A stretch of DNA of 15,864 nucleotides from Parabacteroides sp. (GCA_019411205.1 DXRF01000032.1:1518-17381); one strand, 5' to 3'. Shown: positions 1-7,040, numbered from the stretch's first letter. Notes: a model not told the origin generated them from the sequence alone. A program made the numbers and translations.

Positions 1-2305
1 AAAGAAAGGCGGCATGATCGTTATCCAAAAGCAATCGGGAGCCAACTCGGTGAATATCGCCAAGAAGGTTCACCAGAAGCTGCCGGAAATCCAGGAAAGT
101 CTTCCTTCTGATGTCAAATTAGGGGTAATCATGGATACCTCTACCAACATTTTGAATACGATCGACAGTCTGAAAGAAACCATTTTCATCACCTTCGTTA
201 TCGTTATGTTAGTGGTGTTCGTGTTTCTCGGACGATGGAGGGCGACGTTTATCATTATCCTGACTATTCCGATCTCGTTGATAGCCTCGTTCGCCTACCT
301 GCTGGCATCCGGCAACACACTGAATATCATCTCCCTTAGTTCACTCTCTATTGCTATCGGTATGGTTGTGGATGATGCGATCGTGGTGCTGGAAAACATT
401 ACAACCCATATCGAAAGAGGCAGTGCACCGAAACAAGCGGCCGTACATGCAACAAACGAAGTGGCCATCTCCGTCATCGCCTCAACCCTGACCATGTTGG
501 CTGTGTTCCTGCCCCTGACAATGGTGACAGGTATGGCAGGTATTCTGTTCAAACAGTTAGGTTGGATCGTCAGTATCATCATGATCGTTTCGACAGTCGG
601 TGCTTTGACACTGACTCCGATGTTGAGCTCGCAACTACTCAGGCAGAATCCTAAAAAAGGCCGCTTGTACACTTTGTTCTTTACACCGATCGAAAAGGCA
701 TTGGATGCACTGGACCGTGGCTATTCCAGTTTCCTGTACTGGGCTGTACGCCACCGGAAAACGGTCATATCCGGTGCGACTTTGATCTTTGCGGGAAGTA
801 TGCTATTGGTTCCGACTATCAAGACGGAATTCTTCCCGACTCAGGATAATGCACAGATCAGTGTTCACATCGAGTTACCGGTCGGGACCCGCCAAGATAT
901 CACCCGTAAACTGGCACTTGAAATCGACGAGCTGTTCCGACAGAAATATCCGGAAATAAAAACCAGCAACTTCACCGAGGGGCAAGCCGATTCCGATAAT
1001 ACCTGGGCTCAATTGAGCAATAACGGAACACATATTATCGACTATTACATCAATATGCTGAGTGTCGGCGATCGTGAACGCGGTATGGTTGAAATCTGTG
1101 AAGAGATGCGTAAGGATTTGGCAAAATATCCGGAGATCAAGACCTTTAAAGTCATCGAAGGTGGACAGGAAGAAGGTATGGGTGGGCAGAACGCTGTCGA
1201 CATCGAGATTTATGGTTTCGATTTTGGCCGGACCGATGCCGTAGCCGCCGAACTGGCCGAAAGGATGCGTAAGGTAAAAGGTTGTTCACAGGTCAACATC
1301 AGCCGTGAAGACTACATACCCGAATATCAAGTTGATTTCGACCGGGAAAAACTGGCGATCAACGGATTGAATATCACAACGGCTGCTATGGCTTTGCGTA
1401 ACCGCATCAACGGTTCTACCGCTTCCAAATATCGTGAAGACGGTGACGAGTATGATATAAAAGTACGCTACGCCCCTGAATTCCGCCAGTCAGTTGAAGA
1501 TATCGAGAATATTCTGGTTTATAACAGTACCGGTCAGGGAATCCGTATCCGCGACCTGGGTAAAGTAGTAGAACGAATGACACCTCCGACCATTGAACGC
1601 AAAGACCGCGAACGTGTCATTACCGTATCGGCAGTAGTCGGAAAAGGTGCAGCCATGAGCGATATCGTAACAGCTGCCCGGAATCAACTGAAGGAAATGG
1701 ATATACCTTCGGATGTCAGCTGGCAGTTAGGAGGAACATACGAAGACCAGATGGACACCTTCTTCGACCTGACAATTCTGATGGTCCTGATCATCATTTT
1801 GGTATTTATCGTAATGGCCGCACAGTTTGAATCGCTGACAGACCCGTTCGTCATCATGTTCTCCATTCCTTTCGCCTTCACCGGTATAATCTTGGGACTG
1901 GCAATCACACAAACCCCATTGGGCGTTATGGCATTGATCGGCCTGATTATGCTGATGGGCATCGTTGTTAAGAACGGTATCGTGCTGATCGACTACACGA
2001 TCCTCTGCCGGGAAAGAGGAATGGGAATCCTGACCGCAGTAGTGACTGCCGGAAAATCCCGTCTCCGTCCGGTATTGATGACCACCCTGACTACCGTATT
2101 AGGTATGATCCCGATGGCTGTCGGGACAGGCGAAGGTTCGGAAATGTGGCGTTCGATGGGTATGACGGTTGCATGGGGACTTTCGGTGTCAACATTGATC
2201 ACCCTGGTAATCGTGCCGGTCGTATACAGCGTATTTGCCGGAAACGGAGTTCGACGCAGACATCGCAAGATGGCAAGAAATGGAATTTCTTCTAAAAAAG
2301 AATAA
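1..2305 (+). CDS. RND efflux pump inner-membrane subunit (5' partial)
   Basis: This is the proton-driven inner-membrane component of a tripartite AcrB-like pump, probably of the HAE1 (hydrophobe/amphiphile) type. The frame is open from the first bases of the window, and the ATG at 14 is an internal methionine. About 767 residues are visible, against roughly 1,020-1,060 for the family, so some 270 N-terminal residues lie upstream. Numbering from that ATG, the TM4 proton-relay pair D120-D121 (in GMVVDDAIVVLENI) and the TM10 lysine K653 (in VVKNGIVLIDY) are present. A periplasmic porter loop lies between two blocks of hydrophobic helices. The protein ends in a basic cytoplasmic tail. The membrane-fusion and outer-membrane partners would be expected upstream, outside the window. 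Only 23 nt separate it from the next gene, so it probably heads or belongs to the steroid-reductase operon. Family call is firm; substrate is not visible, and bile acids or steroids are an inference from context. Confidence 0.95.
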   Translation, partial: KKGGMIVIQKQSGANSVNIAKKVHQKLPEIQESLPSDVKLGVIMDTSTNILNTIDSLKETIFITFVIVMLVVFVFLGRWRATFIIILTIPISLIASFAYLLASGNTLNIISLSSLSIAIGMVVDDAIVVLENITTHIERGSAPKQAAVHATNEVAISVIASTLTMLAVFLPLTMVTGMAGILFKQLGWIVSIIMIVSTVGALTLTPMLSSQLLRQNPKKGRLYTLFFTPIEKALDALDRGYSSFLYWAVRHRKTVISGATLIFAGSMLLVPTIKTEFFPTQDNAQISVHIELPVGTRQDITRKLALEIDELFRQKYPEIKTSNFTEGQADSDNTWAQLSNNGTHIIDYYINMLSVGDRERGMVEICEEMRKDLAKYPEIKTFKVIEGGQEEGMGGQNAVDIEIYGFDFGRTDAVAAELAERMRKVKGCSQVNISREDYIPEYQVDFDREKLAINGLNITTAAMALRNRINGSTASKYREDGDEYDIKVRYAPEFRQSVEDIENILVYNSTGQGIRIRDLGKVVERMTPPTIERKDRERVITVSAVVGKGAAMSDIVTAARNQLKEMDIPSDVSWQLGGTYEDQMDTFFDLTILMVLIIILVFIVMAAQFESLTDPFVIMFSIPFAFTGIILGLAITQTPLGVMALIGLIMLMGIVVKNGIVLIDYTILCRERGMGILTAVVTAGKSRLRPVLMTTLTTVLGMIPMAVGTGEGSEMWRSMGMTVAWGLSVSTLITLVIVPVVYSVFAGNGVRRRHRKMARNGISSKKE

Positions 2306-2328
2306 ATAATAATTAGGAATAAGTTAAT

Positions 2329-2622
2329 ATGAAAGCTATATTTGTATCATTTAATCAAGCATATTACGAAATGATCCTGAATGTGATGGACCGGAACAAC
2401 ATCCGGGGTTTCACATACTGGGACGAAGTACAGGGACGTGGAAGTAAGACCGGCGAACCACATTATGGGAGTCACGCTTGGCCGACACTGAACTCGGCAA
2501 TCCTGGCAATGGTCGATGACGAAAAAGTCGACCATTTCCTGGAGATACTTCATCAGATGGATCAGAAGACGGAAGCACAAGGGTTGCGTGCTTTCGTCTG
2601 GAACATCGAAAAAACAATTTAA
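2329..2622 (+). CDS. Small PII-like (GlnB/CutA-fold) protein
   Basis: A 97-residue soluble protein with the size and pattern of the PII-like fold. An N-terminal beta strand (MKAIFVSF) is followed by a helix (about 10-22) and a strand with a loop containing WDEVQGRGSKTGEP (31-44), at the place of the PII T-loop. Next come a strand around 55-62, a second helix (about 65-79) and a final strand (AFVWNIE, 88-94). PII-like proteins usually form trimers that bind small ligands or metals and regulate a partner, and some are encoded next to RND or other transporters. It starts 23 nt after the pump gene and ends 7 nt before the response regulator, which suggests co-transcription and possibly pump control. 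The fold is inferred from pattern, without alignment. The ligand is unknown, and it need not have any link to nitrogen metabolism. Confidence 0.7.
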   Translation: MKAIFVSFNQAYYEMILNVMDRNNIRGFTYWDEVQGRGSKTGEPHYGSHAWPTLNSAILAMVDDEKVDHFLEILHQMDQKTEAQGLRAFVWNIEKTI

Positions 2623-2629
2623 TAGCATA

Positions 2630-3331
2630 ATGAACGATCTTTTTAACATTCTCATTTTCAGCAAAGATTACAATCAGGGAGCTATCATCCAGGACCATAT
2701 AAAAGCTGCCGGATACAACTCACAAGTATTCGACCAGGAAGAGGCGGCATATGAGGGGTTCCTTTCCGGAAATTTCACACTCTGTATTATCGACCACAAT
2801 ATGGACATGAAAGAAACACGGACATTGGCAGCCATGCTAAAAAGTTCGGAGAATATCATCCCTGTCGTTTTCCTGTGTGAGCATCCAACGAGAGAAGAAA
2901 TAGCATTGCTGTTTTCGTTTCATGCAGACGATGTGATACGCAAACCTCTTGACACAGATATCTTACAAGCCCGGATTAAAGCAGTACAAAGCCGTTATCG
3001 GCCCCAACGCAAGAAAGAGGTCAGGACTTATCTTTTCGGAAAATTCAAATTCGACTTGCAAAAACAGCTCTTGTCCATAGAAGACAAAACAACCAAACTG
3101 ACAACCAAAGAAGCTGATTTGCTTACGTTGCTGTGCCAACACGCAAACAATATGGTAGACAGGATGCATGCCCTGCAGATCATATGGAGAAGCGATAACT
3201 ATTTCAGTGCCAGAAGCATGTATGTTTATATCACCAAATTACGCAAACTATTGCAAGATGATCCTACCATCAGGATTATAAACGTTCACGGAAAAGGTTA
3301 TAAATTATCAACACACGAAAATGACAATTGA
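2630..3331 (+). CDS. OmpR-family response regulator with degenerate receiver domain
   Basis: A 233-residue DNA-binding regulator with an N-terminal receiver-like domain (about 5-120) and a C-terminal OmpR/PhoB winged helix (about 132-230). The wing includes LTTKEADLLTLLCQ, the YVYITKLRKLL recognition-helix region and the end motif INVHGKGYKL. The start at 2630 was chosen because receiver similarity begins there and it lies 7 nt after the previous stop. An in-frame ATG at 2516 would overlap that gene by over 100 bp. D55 (in CIIDHNMD) aligns with the phosphoacceptor and the KP motif is kept (IRKPLD). The usual acidic pair after beta-1 is reduced to SKD (11-13), and the conserved Thr/Ser is replaced by Cys (FLCEH). 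No histidine kinase is adjacent. The gene overlaps the 5-alpha-reductase start by 11 nt, implying translational coupling. It is a good candidate regulator of this operon, perhaps without classical phosphorylation. Confidence 0.88.
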   Translation: MNDLFNILIFSKDYNQGAIIQDHIKAAGYNSQVFDQEEAAYEGFLSGNFTLCIIDHNMDMKETRTLAAMLKSSENIIPVVFLCEHPTREEIALLFSFHADDVIRKPLDTDILQARIKAVQSRYRPQRKKEVRTYLFGKFKFDLQKQLLSIEDKTTKLTTKEADLLTLLCQHANNMVDRMHALQIIWRSDNYFSARSMYVYITKLRKLLQDDPTIRIINVHGKGYKLSTHENDN

Positions 3332-4082
3332 ACATTTCTCCTTATTTCTAATTATAATGGCAGCTATCGCCGCCATCGTCTTCATAGCCCTTTATTTCGT
3401 TGAAGCCGGTTATGGAATGCTGTTCGATAAAAAATGGGGACTTCCGATACCGAACAAGATTGCTTGGATTTGCATGGAAGCGCCGGTTTTTATCGTCATG
3501 TTTTTGTTATGGAACGGATCGGAACGACAGTTCGAGACAGTACCGCTCCTGATATTCTTATTCTTCGAACTGCATTATTTCCAGCGGTCTTTTATTTTTC
3601 CTCTGTTGATAAAAGGCAAAAGTAAAATGCCGGTAGGCATCATGCTTATGGGAATCACCTTTAACCTCCTGAATGGCTATATGCAGGGAGAATGGATTTT
3701 CCACCTAGCACCGCAGGACATGTATACGAAAAGCTGGCTGTACAGCCCTCAATTTATAGTCGGGACAATCTTGTTCTTCACCGGCATGGCAATCAATATC
3801 CAGTCAGACCATATTGTCCGCCACCTCAGAAAGCCTGGCGATACGAACCACTATCTGCCTAAAAAAGGCCTGTTCAAATATGTGACATCAGCCAACTACT
3901 TCGGGGAAATCGTGGAATGGTGTGGATTTGCAATCCTGACTTGGAGCGCTAGCGGGGCCGTCTTCGCTTGGTGGACATTTGCCAACCTTGTACCTCGTGC
4001 AAACACCATCTACCACAAATACAAAGCGATGTTTGGCAACGAACTGGGAAACCGGAAACGGGTTATTCCCTTTATATATTGA
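3321..4082 (+). CDS. 3-oxo-5-alpha-steroid 4-dehydrogenase (SRD5A-like; 5AR)
   Basis: A 253-residue integral membrane enzyme predicted to reduce the delta-4 double bond of 3-oxo-delta-4 steroids with NADPH, giving the flat 5-alpha (allo) ring junction. Likely substrates are 3-oxo-delta-4-lithocholic acid or hormones such as testosterone and progesterone. It has about the length of human SRD5A1 (259) and several hydrophobic helices. Shared landmarks are E53 (WICMEAPVF) and Y86 (ELHYFQRSF), at the positions that contact the 3-oxo group in SRD5A2. The cofactor segment NIQSDHIVRHLRKPG (159-173), ANYFGEIVEW (191-200) and the C-terminal RKRVIPFIY are also shared. The start overlaps the upstream regulator stop by 11 nt, and the OYE-type reductase follows after 20 nt. 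More distant relatives such as isoprenylcysteine methyltransferases and DUF1295 proteins share the fold, but the motif match here is much closer to SRD5A. Exact substrate is inferred. Confidence 0.93.
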   Translation: MTIEHFSLFLIIMAAIAAIVFIALYFVEAGYGMLFDKKWGLPIPNKIAWICMEAPVFIVMFLLWNGSERQFETVPLLIFLFFELHYFQRSFIFPLLIKGKSKMPVGIMLMGITFNLLNGYMQGEWIFHLAPQDMYTKSWLYSPQFIVGTILFFTGMAINIQSDHIVRHLRKPGDTNHYLPKKGLFKYVTSANYFGEIVEWCGFAILTWSASGAVFAWWTFANLVPRANTIYHKYKAMFGNELGNRKRVIPFIY

Positions 4083-4102
4083 ATGACTAACTTATAATAG
4101 AT

Positions 4103-5329
4103 ATGGAAAAAGAATCTATACTGTTCACTCCCGGTAAAATCGGGCCGTTGACCTTGAGAAACCGGACGATACGGGCGGCTGCATTTGAAAGCATGTGCCC
4201 GGGAAACGCACCTTCCGACATGTTGTACGACTACCACAAATCGGTTGCCGCCGGCGGGATCGGTATGACAACTTTGGCCTATGCGGCTGTTACGCAAAGC
4301 GGACTTTCTTTCGAACGTCAGCTCTGGATGCGCCCGGATATCATTCCCGGAGTAAAACGCATCACCGACGCCATCCACAAAGAAGGGGCAGCAGCCTCTG
4401 TACAACTCGGACATTGCGGAAACATGTCTCACAAAAATATCTGTGGATGCATGCCAATCTCTGCATCCGGCGGTTTCAATATCTATTCCCCCACTTTCGT
4501 ACGAGGAATGAAACCTTCCGAAATCGTGGCGATGGCAAAAGCATTCGGACAAGCGGTCCATCTGGCACGCGAAGCAGGAATGGATGCAGTGGAAATACAT
4601 GCCGGTCACGGCTATCTGATCAGCCAGTTTCTTTCTCCCTATACCAATCATCGGAAAGACGAATATGGCGGTAGCTTGCAAAACCGGATGCGCTTTATGA
4701 AAATGTGCATGGACGAAGTGATGAAAGCAGCCGGACAGGATATGGCAGTGTTGGTAAAGATGAATATGCGCGATGGATTCAAAGGAGGAATGGAGCTTGA
4801 TGAAACACTCGAAGTGGCCCGTACCCTGCAGGACGAATGCGGAGCACACGCTTTGATCCTTAGCGGCGGCTTCGTCAGCCGTGCCCCGATGTACGTGATG
4901 CGAGGTTCCATGCCGATTCATACGATGACACATTATATGCCTTTTGGCTGGTTACCGCTCGGAGTCAAAATGGCAGGACGGTTCATGATCCCGTCCGAGC
5001 CGTTCAAAGAGGCTTACTTCCTGGAAGATGCCTTGAAGTTCAGAGCGGCTTTGAAAATGCCGCTTGTCTATGTAGGCGGTCTGATCTCACGCGAGAAGAT
5101 AGACGAGGTCTTGAATGACGGTTTCGAATTCGTGAGTATGGCACGTGCCTTACTGAACGACCCGTCATTCGTAAACAAGATGAAGGAAAACGAACATGCC
5201 CGTTGCGACTGCGGACATAGCAACTATTGTATCGCCCGCATGTATTCCATTGAAATGGCATGCCACAAACATATTCAGAATTTACCCAAAAGTATTGTCA
5301 AGGAAATAGAAAAGTTAGAATATAAGTAA
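4103..5329 (+). CDS. Old Yellow Enzyme-family flavin reductase, candidate steroid 5-beta-reductase (5BR; BaiCD-related barrel only)
   Basis: A 408-residue NADH:flavin oxidoreductase/OYE TIM barrel. Landmarks are the N-terminal FTPGKIGPLTLRNR, the active-site stretch EIHAGHGYLISQFLSPY (H166, H169, Y171) with following NHRKDEYGGSLQNRMRF, and the FMN-phosphate region VGGLI (324-328) with R348. Four C-terminal cysteines (368, 370, 376, 387; spacing C-x-C-x5-C-x10-C) resemble the [4Fe-4S] site of 2,4-dienoyl-CoA reductase and BaiCD relatives. Unlike BaiCD or FadH (about 640-670 residues), it lacks the C-terminal FAD/NAD-binding half, so its electron source is not obvious. Between a 5-alpha-reductase and an SDR, the best role is delta-4 reduction to the 5-beta product, or the reverse oxidation of 3-oxo-5-beta bile acids to the delta-4 intermediate. 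The next gene starts on the last base of its stop codon. Family is certain; substrate is inferred from neighbours. Confidence 0.9.
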   Translation: MEKESILFTPGKIGPLTLRNRTIRAAAFESMCPGNAPSDMLYDYHKSVAAGGIGMTTLAYAAVTQSGLSFERQLWMRPDIIPGVKRITDAIHKEGAAASVQLGHCGNMSHKNICGCMPISASGGFNIYSPTFVRGMKPSEIVAMAKAFGQAVHLAREAGMDAVEIHAGHGYLISQFLSPYTNHRKDEYGGSLQNRMRFMKMCMDEVMKAAGQDMAVLVKMNMRDGFKGGMELDETLEVARTLQDECGAHALILSGGFVSRAPMYVMRGSMPIHTMTHYMPFGWLPLGVKMAGRFMIPSEPFKEAYFLEDALKFRAALKMPLVYVGGLISREKIDEVLNDGFEFVSMARALLNDPSFVNKMKENEHARCDCGHSNYCIARMYSIEMACHKHIQNLPKSIVKEIEKLEYK

Positions 5330-6180
5330 TGGAAAAAGGATTAGCCATCATAACCGGTGCCGACGGAGGCATGGGACAAGTGATCACGGCAGCCCTCGCT
5401 AAGGCGGGCTATCCGGTGATTATGGCATGCCTCGATCCGGAAAAAGCCACCCCCGTATGCACCCGGATCCAGCAAGAAACCGGTAATACTCTGATCGAAG
5501 TGCGGGGAATCGACCTATCTTCCCTCTCGTCCGTAAACAACTTTACCGGTCAGTTATTAAAAGAAGGACATCCCATCAGCCGCCTGATGAACAATGCCGG
5601 AATCCTGACGACTCCGATACGCAGGACCGAAGACGGGCTGGAAACAATCGTAAGTGTCAATTATATGGCTCCTTACATGCTCACCCGCCAGTTATTGCCC
5701 TTGATGCAACCGGATTGCCGTATTGTAAATACGGTATCCTGCACGTATGCTATCGGCCGGATCGAAACGGATTTCTTTGAAAAAGGAAGAAACGGACACT
5801 TTTTCCGCATCCCGGTATACAGTAATACCAAACTGGCGCTGCTATTATTCACCCAAGAACTTGCTGAACGGCTCCAAGACAAAGATATCACCGTAAATGC
5901 ATCGGACCCGGGAATCGTCAGTACGAACATGATCACGATGCAGGCCTGGTTCGATCCGCTTACCGACATCCTGTTCCGACCTTTTATCAAAACACCGGCC
6001 CAAGGTGCGGCAACTGCCATTCACCTGGCTCTTTCAGATGAAGCGAAAGATAAAAACGGTTGCTGCTACGCCAATTGCAAAAAAAGGAATGTGTCAGAAC
6101 GCATCCGGCATCATGCACAGCAAAAACAACTTTGGGACGATACGGAAACTTGGCTCCGTCAAAAGGGAATCCAACTCTGA
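5329..6180 (+). CDS. Short-chain dehydrogenase, candidate 3-beta-hydroxysteroid dehydrogenase
   Basis: A 283-residue classical-type SDR. The Rossmann cofactor motif is TGADGGMG (9-16), followed by NNAG (88-91). The catalytic tetrad is N111, S137 (NTVSCTY), Y164 and K168 (YSNTK). The segment after the active site (DPGIVSTNM, 193-201) has the usual PG motif. There is a long C-terminal extension (about 240-283) with cysteines at 245, 246 and 250. It would interconvert a 3-oxo and a 3-hydroxy steroid with NAD(P)H. With the upstream 5-alpha-reductase it would turn 3-oxo-allo-lithocholate into isoallolithocholate (3-beta-OH, 5-alpha-H). The ATG overlaps the 5BR stop (TAATG), so the two are translationally coupled. 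It is the last gene of the unit; the array at 6199-6280 follows. The SDR family is certain, while 3-beta stereospecificity is inferred from the gene set and not readable from the sequence. Confidence 0.88.
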   Translation: MEKGLAIITGADGGMGQVITAALAKAGYPVIMACLDPEKATPVCTRIQQETGNTLIEVRGIDLSSLSSVNNFTGQLLKEGHPISRLMNNAGILTTPIRRTEDGLETIVSVNYMAPYMLTRQLLPLMQPDCRIVNTVSCTYAIGRIETDFFEKGRNGHFFRIPVYSNTKLALLLFTQELAERLQDKDITVNASDPGIVSTNMITMQAWFDPLTDILFRPFIKTPAQGAATAIHLALSDEAKDKNGCCYANCKKRNVSERIRHHAQQKQLWDDTETWLRQKGIQL

Positions 6181-6198
6181 ACCTGCAGGCACATTTAG

Positions 6199-6280
6199 TT
6201 TCATCGGTATGAAACACTTGTTTCATACCGATGAAATATAAATTTCATGCCTATGAAACTTATATTTCATGCGGACAAGA
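6199..6280. repeat. Four-unit 22-bp tandem array of TTTCAT-N4-ATGAAA palindromes
   Basis: Three intact 16-bp units of the form TTTCAT-N4-ATGAAA begin at 6199, 6221 and 6243. A fourth begins at 6265 with an intact left half (TTTCAT) and a degenerate right half (ACAAGA, 6275-6280). The period is exactly 22 bp, and half-site starts alternate by 10 and 12 bp, about one helical turn each. The 4-bp centres differ (CGGT, ACCG, GCCT, GCGG) and so do the 6-bp linkers. Units 1 and 2 together form a perfect 16-bp-arm inverted repeat (6199-6214 / 6221-6236). The array ends two bases before the TTTG element of the rplY promoter. An operator array is the simplest reading; a dispersed intergenic repeat or an RNA hairpin are alternatives. 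Confidence 0.85.
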
Positions 6281-6281
6281 T

Positions 6282-6312
6282 TTTGCAAATATAAATATAA
6301 ATCGTATCTTTG
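6282..6312 (+). promoter_or_regulatory. Bacteroidetes-type promoter for rplY
   Basis: The -33 element TTTG lies at 6282-6285 and the -7 element TATCTTTG at 6305-6312, matching TAnnTTTG exactly, with a 19-bp spacer. Transcription would start near 6319, giving a leader of about 78 nt. In that leader AAATTAG (6344-6350) and CTAATTT (6364-6370) can pair as a small hairpin, which could matter for autoregulation but is weak. Confidence 0.8.
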
Positions 6313-6396
6313 CACCGCTTTTAACCCCCGTACGTGTGATGGGAAATTAGAAAGCATAAACATCTAATTTTGAGTAACACAAAAAATTAAAACAAA

Positions 6397-6981
6397 ATGA
6401 AGACATTTCAATTAGAAGGAAAGTCAAGAGAAGTAGCCGCTACTTCTGCAGACCAGAAGAGAGCATTGAAGGCTATGCGTAAAAACAACGAAATTCCTGC
6501 TGTACTGTACGGCGGCGAAAAAGTATCTCATTTCACTATCACAAAAGACAGTGTCCGTAACTTGGTTTACAGCCCTGAAATCTTTGTAGTAGAATTAGCT
6601 ATCGACGGCAAGAAGACAATGGCTATCGTTAAAGATATCCAATTCCAGCCTGTAACCGACGCTATCCTGCACATGGACTTTTTGGAAGTATCTGAAAACA
6701 AACCGGTAGTAATGGAAGTTCCGGTTGTTCTGGAAGGTCACGCTGAAGGTGTTAAAGCCGGTGGTAAACTGAATTTGCAGATGAGAAAGCTGAAAGTAAA
6801 AGCCCTTTACACAGCAATTCCTGAGAAATTACACATCAATGTCGATCACCTGGGATTAGGCAAGACTATGCAGGTTGGCGCATTGCACTTCGAAGGTCTT
6901 GAACTGATGAACGCTAAGAACGCTGTTGTTTGCGCCGTTCAGTTGACTCGTGCCGCTCGTGGTGCTCAGGCTAAGGCATAA
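6397..6981 (+). CDS. rplY: 50S ribosomal protein L25/general stress protein Ctc
   Basis: A 194-residue two-domain L25 (TL5/Ctc type). The N-terminal L25 beta-barrel (about 5-97, ending in the HMDF motif at 92-95) binds 5S rRNA on the large subunit. A C-terminal beta domain (about 103-185) is found in TL5/Ctc proteins and absent from the short E. coli L25. The start at 6397 follows an A-rich leader with no Shine-Dalgarno site, as is usual in this phylum. The gene has a clear promoter at 6282-6312, adjacent to the 22-bp operator-like array. A terminator-like hairpin follows the stop. It heads a likely unit with pth and the Hsp15-like gene, a common order in Bacteroidales. Identification is firm; the stress role known for Ctc in Bacillus is not demonstrated here. 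Confidence 0.95.
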   Translation: MKTFQLEGKSREVAATSADQKRALKAMRKNNEIPAVLYGGEKVSHFTITKDSVRNLVYSPEIFVVELAIDGKKTMAIVKDIQFQPVTDAILHMDFLEVSENKPVVMEVPVVLEGHAEGVKAGGKLNLQMRKLKVKALYTAIPEKLHINVDHLGLGKTMQVGALHFEGLELMNAKNAVVCAVQLTRAARGAQAKA

Positions 6982-7006
6982 TAAAATTATTATTCCTAAA
7001 TAATGT

Positions 7007-7040
7007 AAGGGGAGAATATTCAGCAGAGTATTCTTCCCTT
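7007..7040 (+). terminator. Terminator-like hairpin between rplY and pth
   Basis: Arms 7007-7018 and 7029-7040 pair over 12 bp with one G-U pair, closing a 10-nt loop, and TGTTATTACT follows. No separate promoter is evident before pth. This may therefore be a leaky terminator that lowers pth expression relative to rplY. Confidence 0.6.

Noticed and set aside
2516..2629. Longer start for the response regulator, at 2516
   Set aside because: It would overlap the PII-like gene by 107 bp, and the added residues have no receiver-domain character. The ATG at 2630 starts exactly at the domain and sits 7 nt after the previous stop.
4010..4933. Long open frame of 307 codons on the minus strand, antisense to the 5AR end and the 5BR start
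   Set aside because: It lies opposite two well-supported genes. Its translation is rich in His, Cys and Phe with no domain pattern, which is typical of an antisense shadow.
6199..6280. CRISPR array
   Set aside because: The units are 16-bp palindromes with a 22-bp period and 4-6 bp gaps. There are no spacer-sized unique segments and no cas genes.
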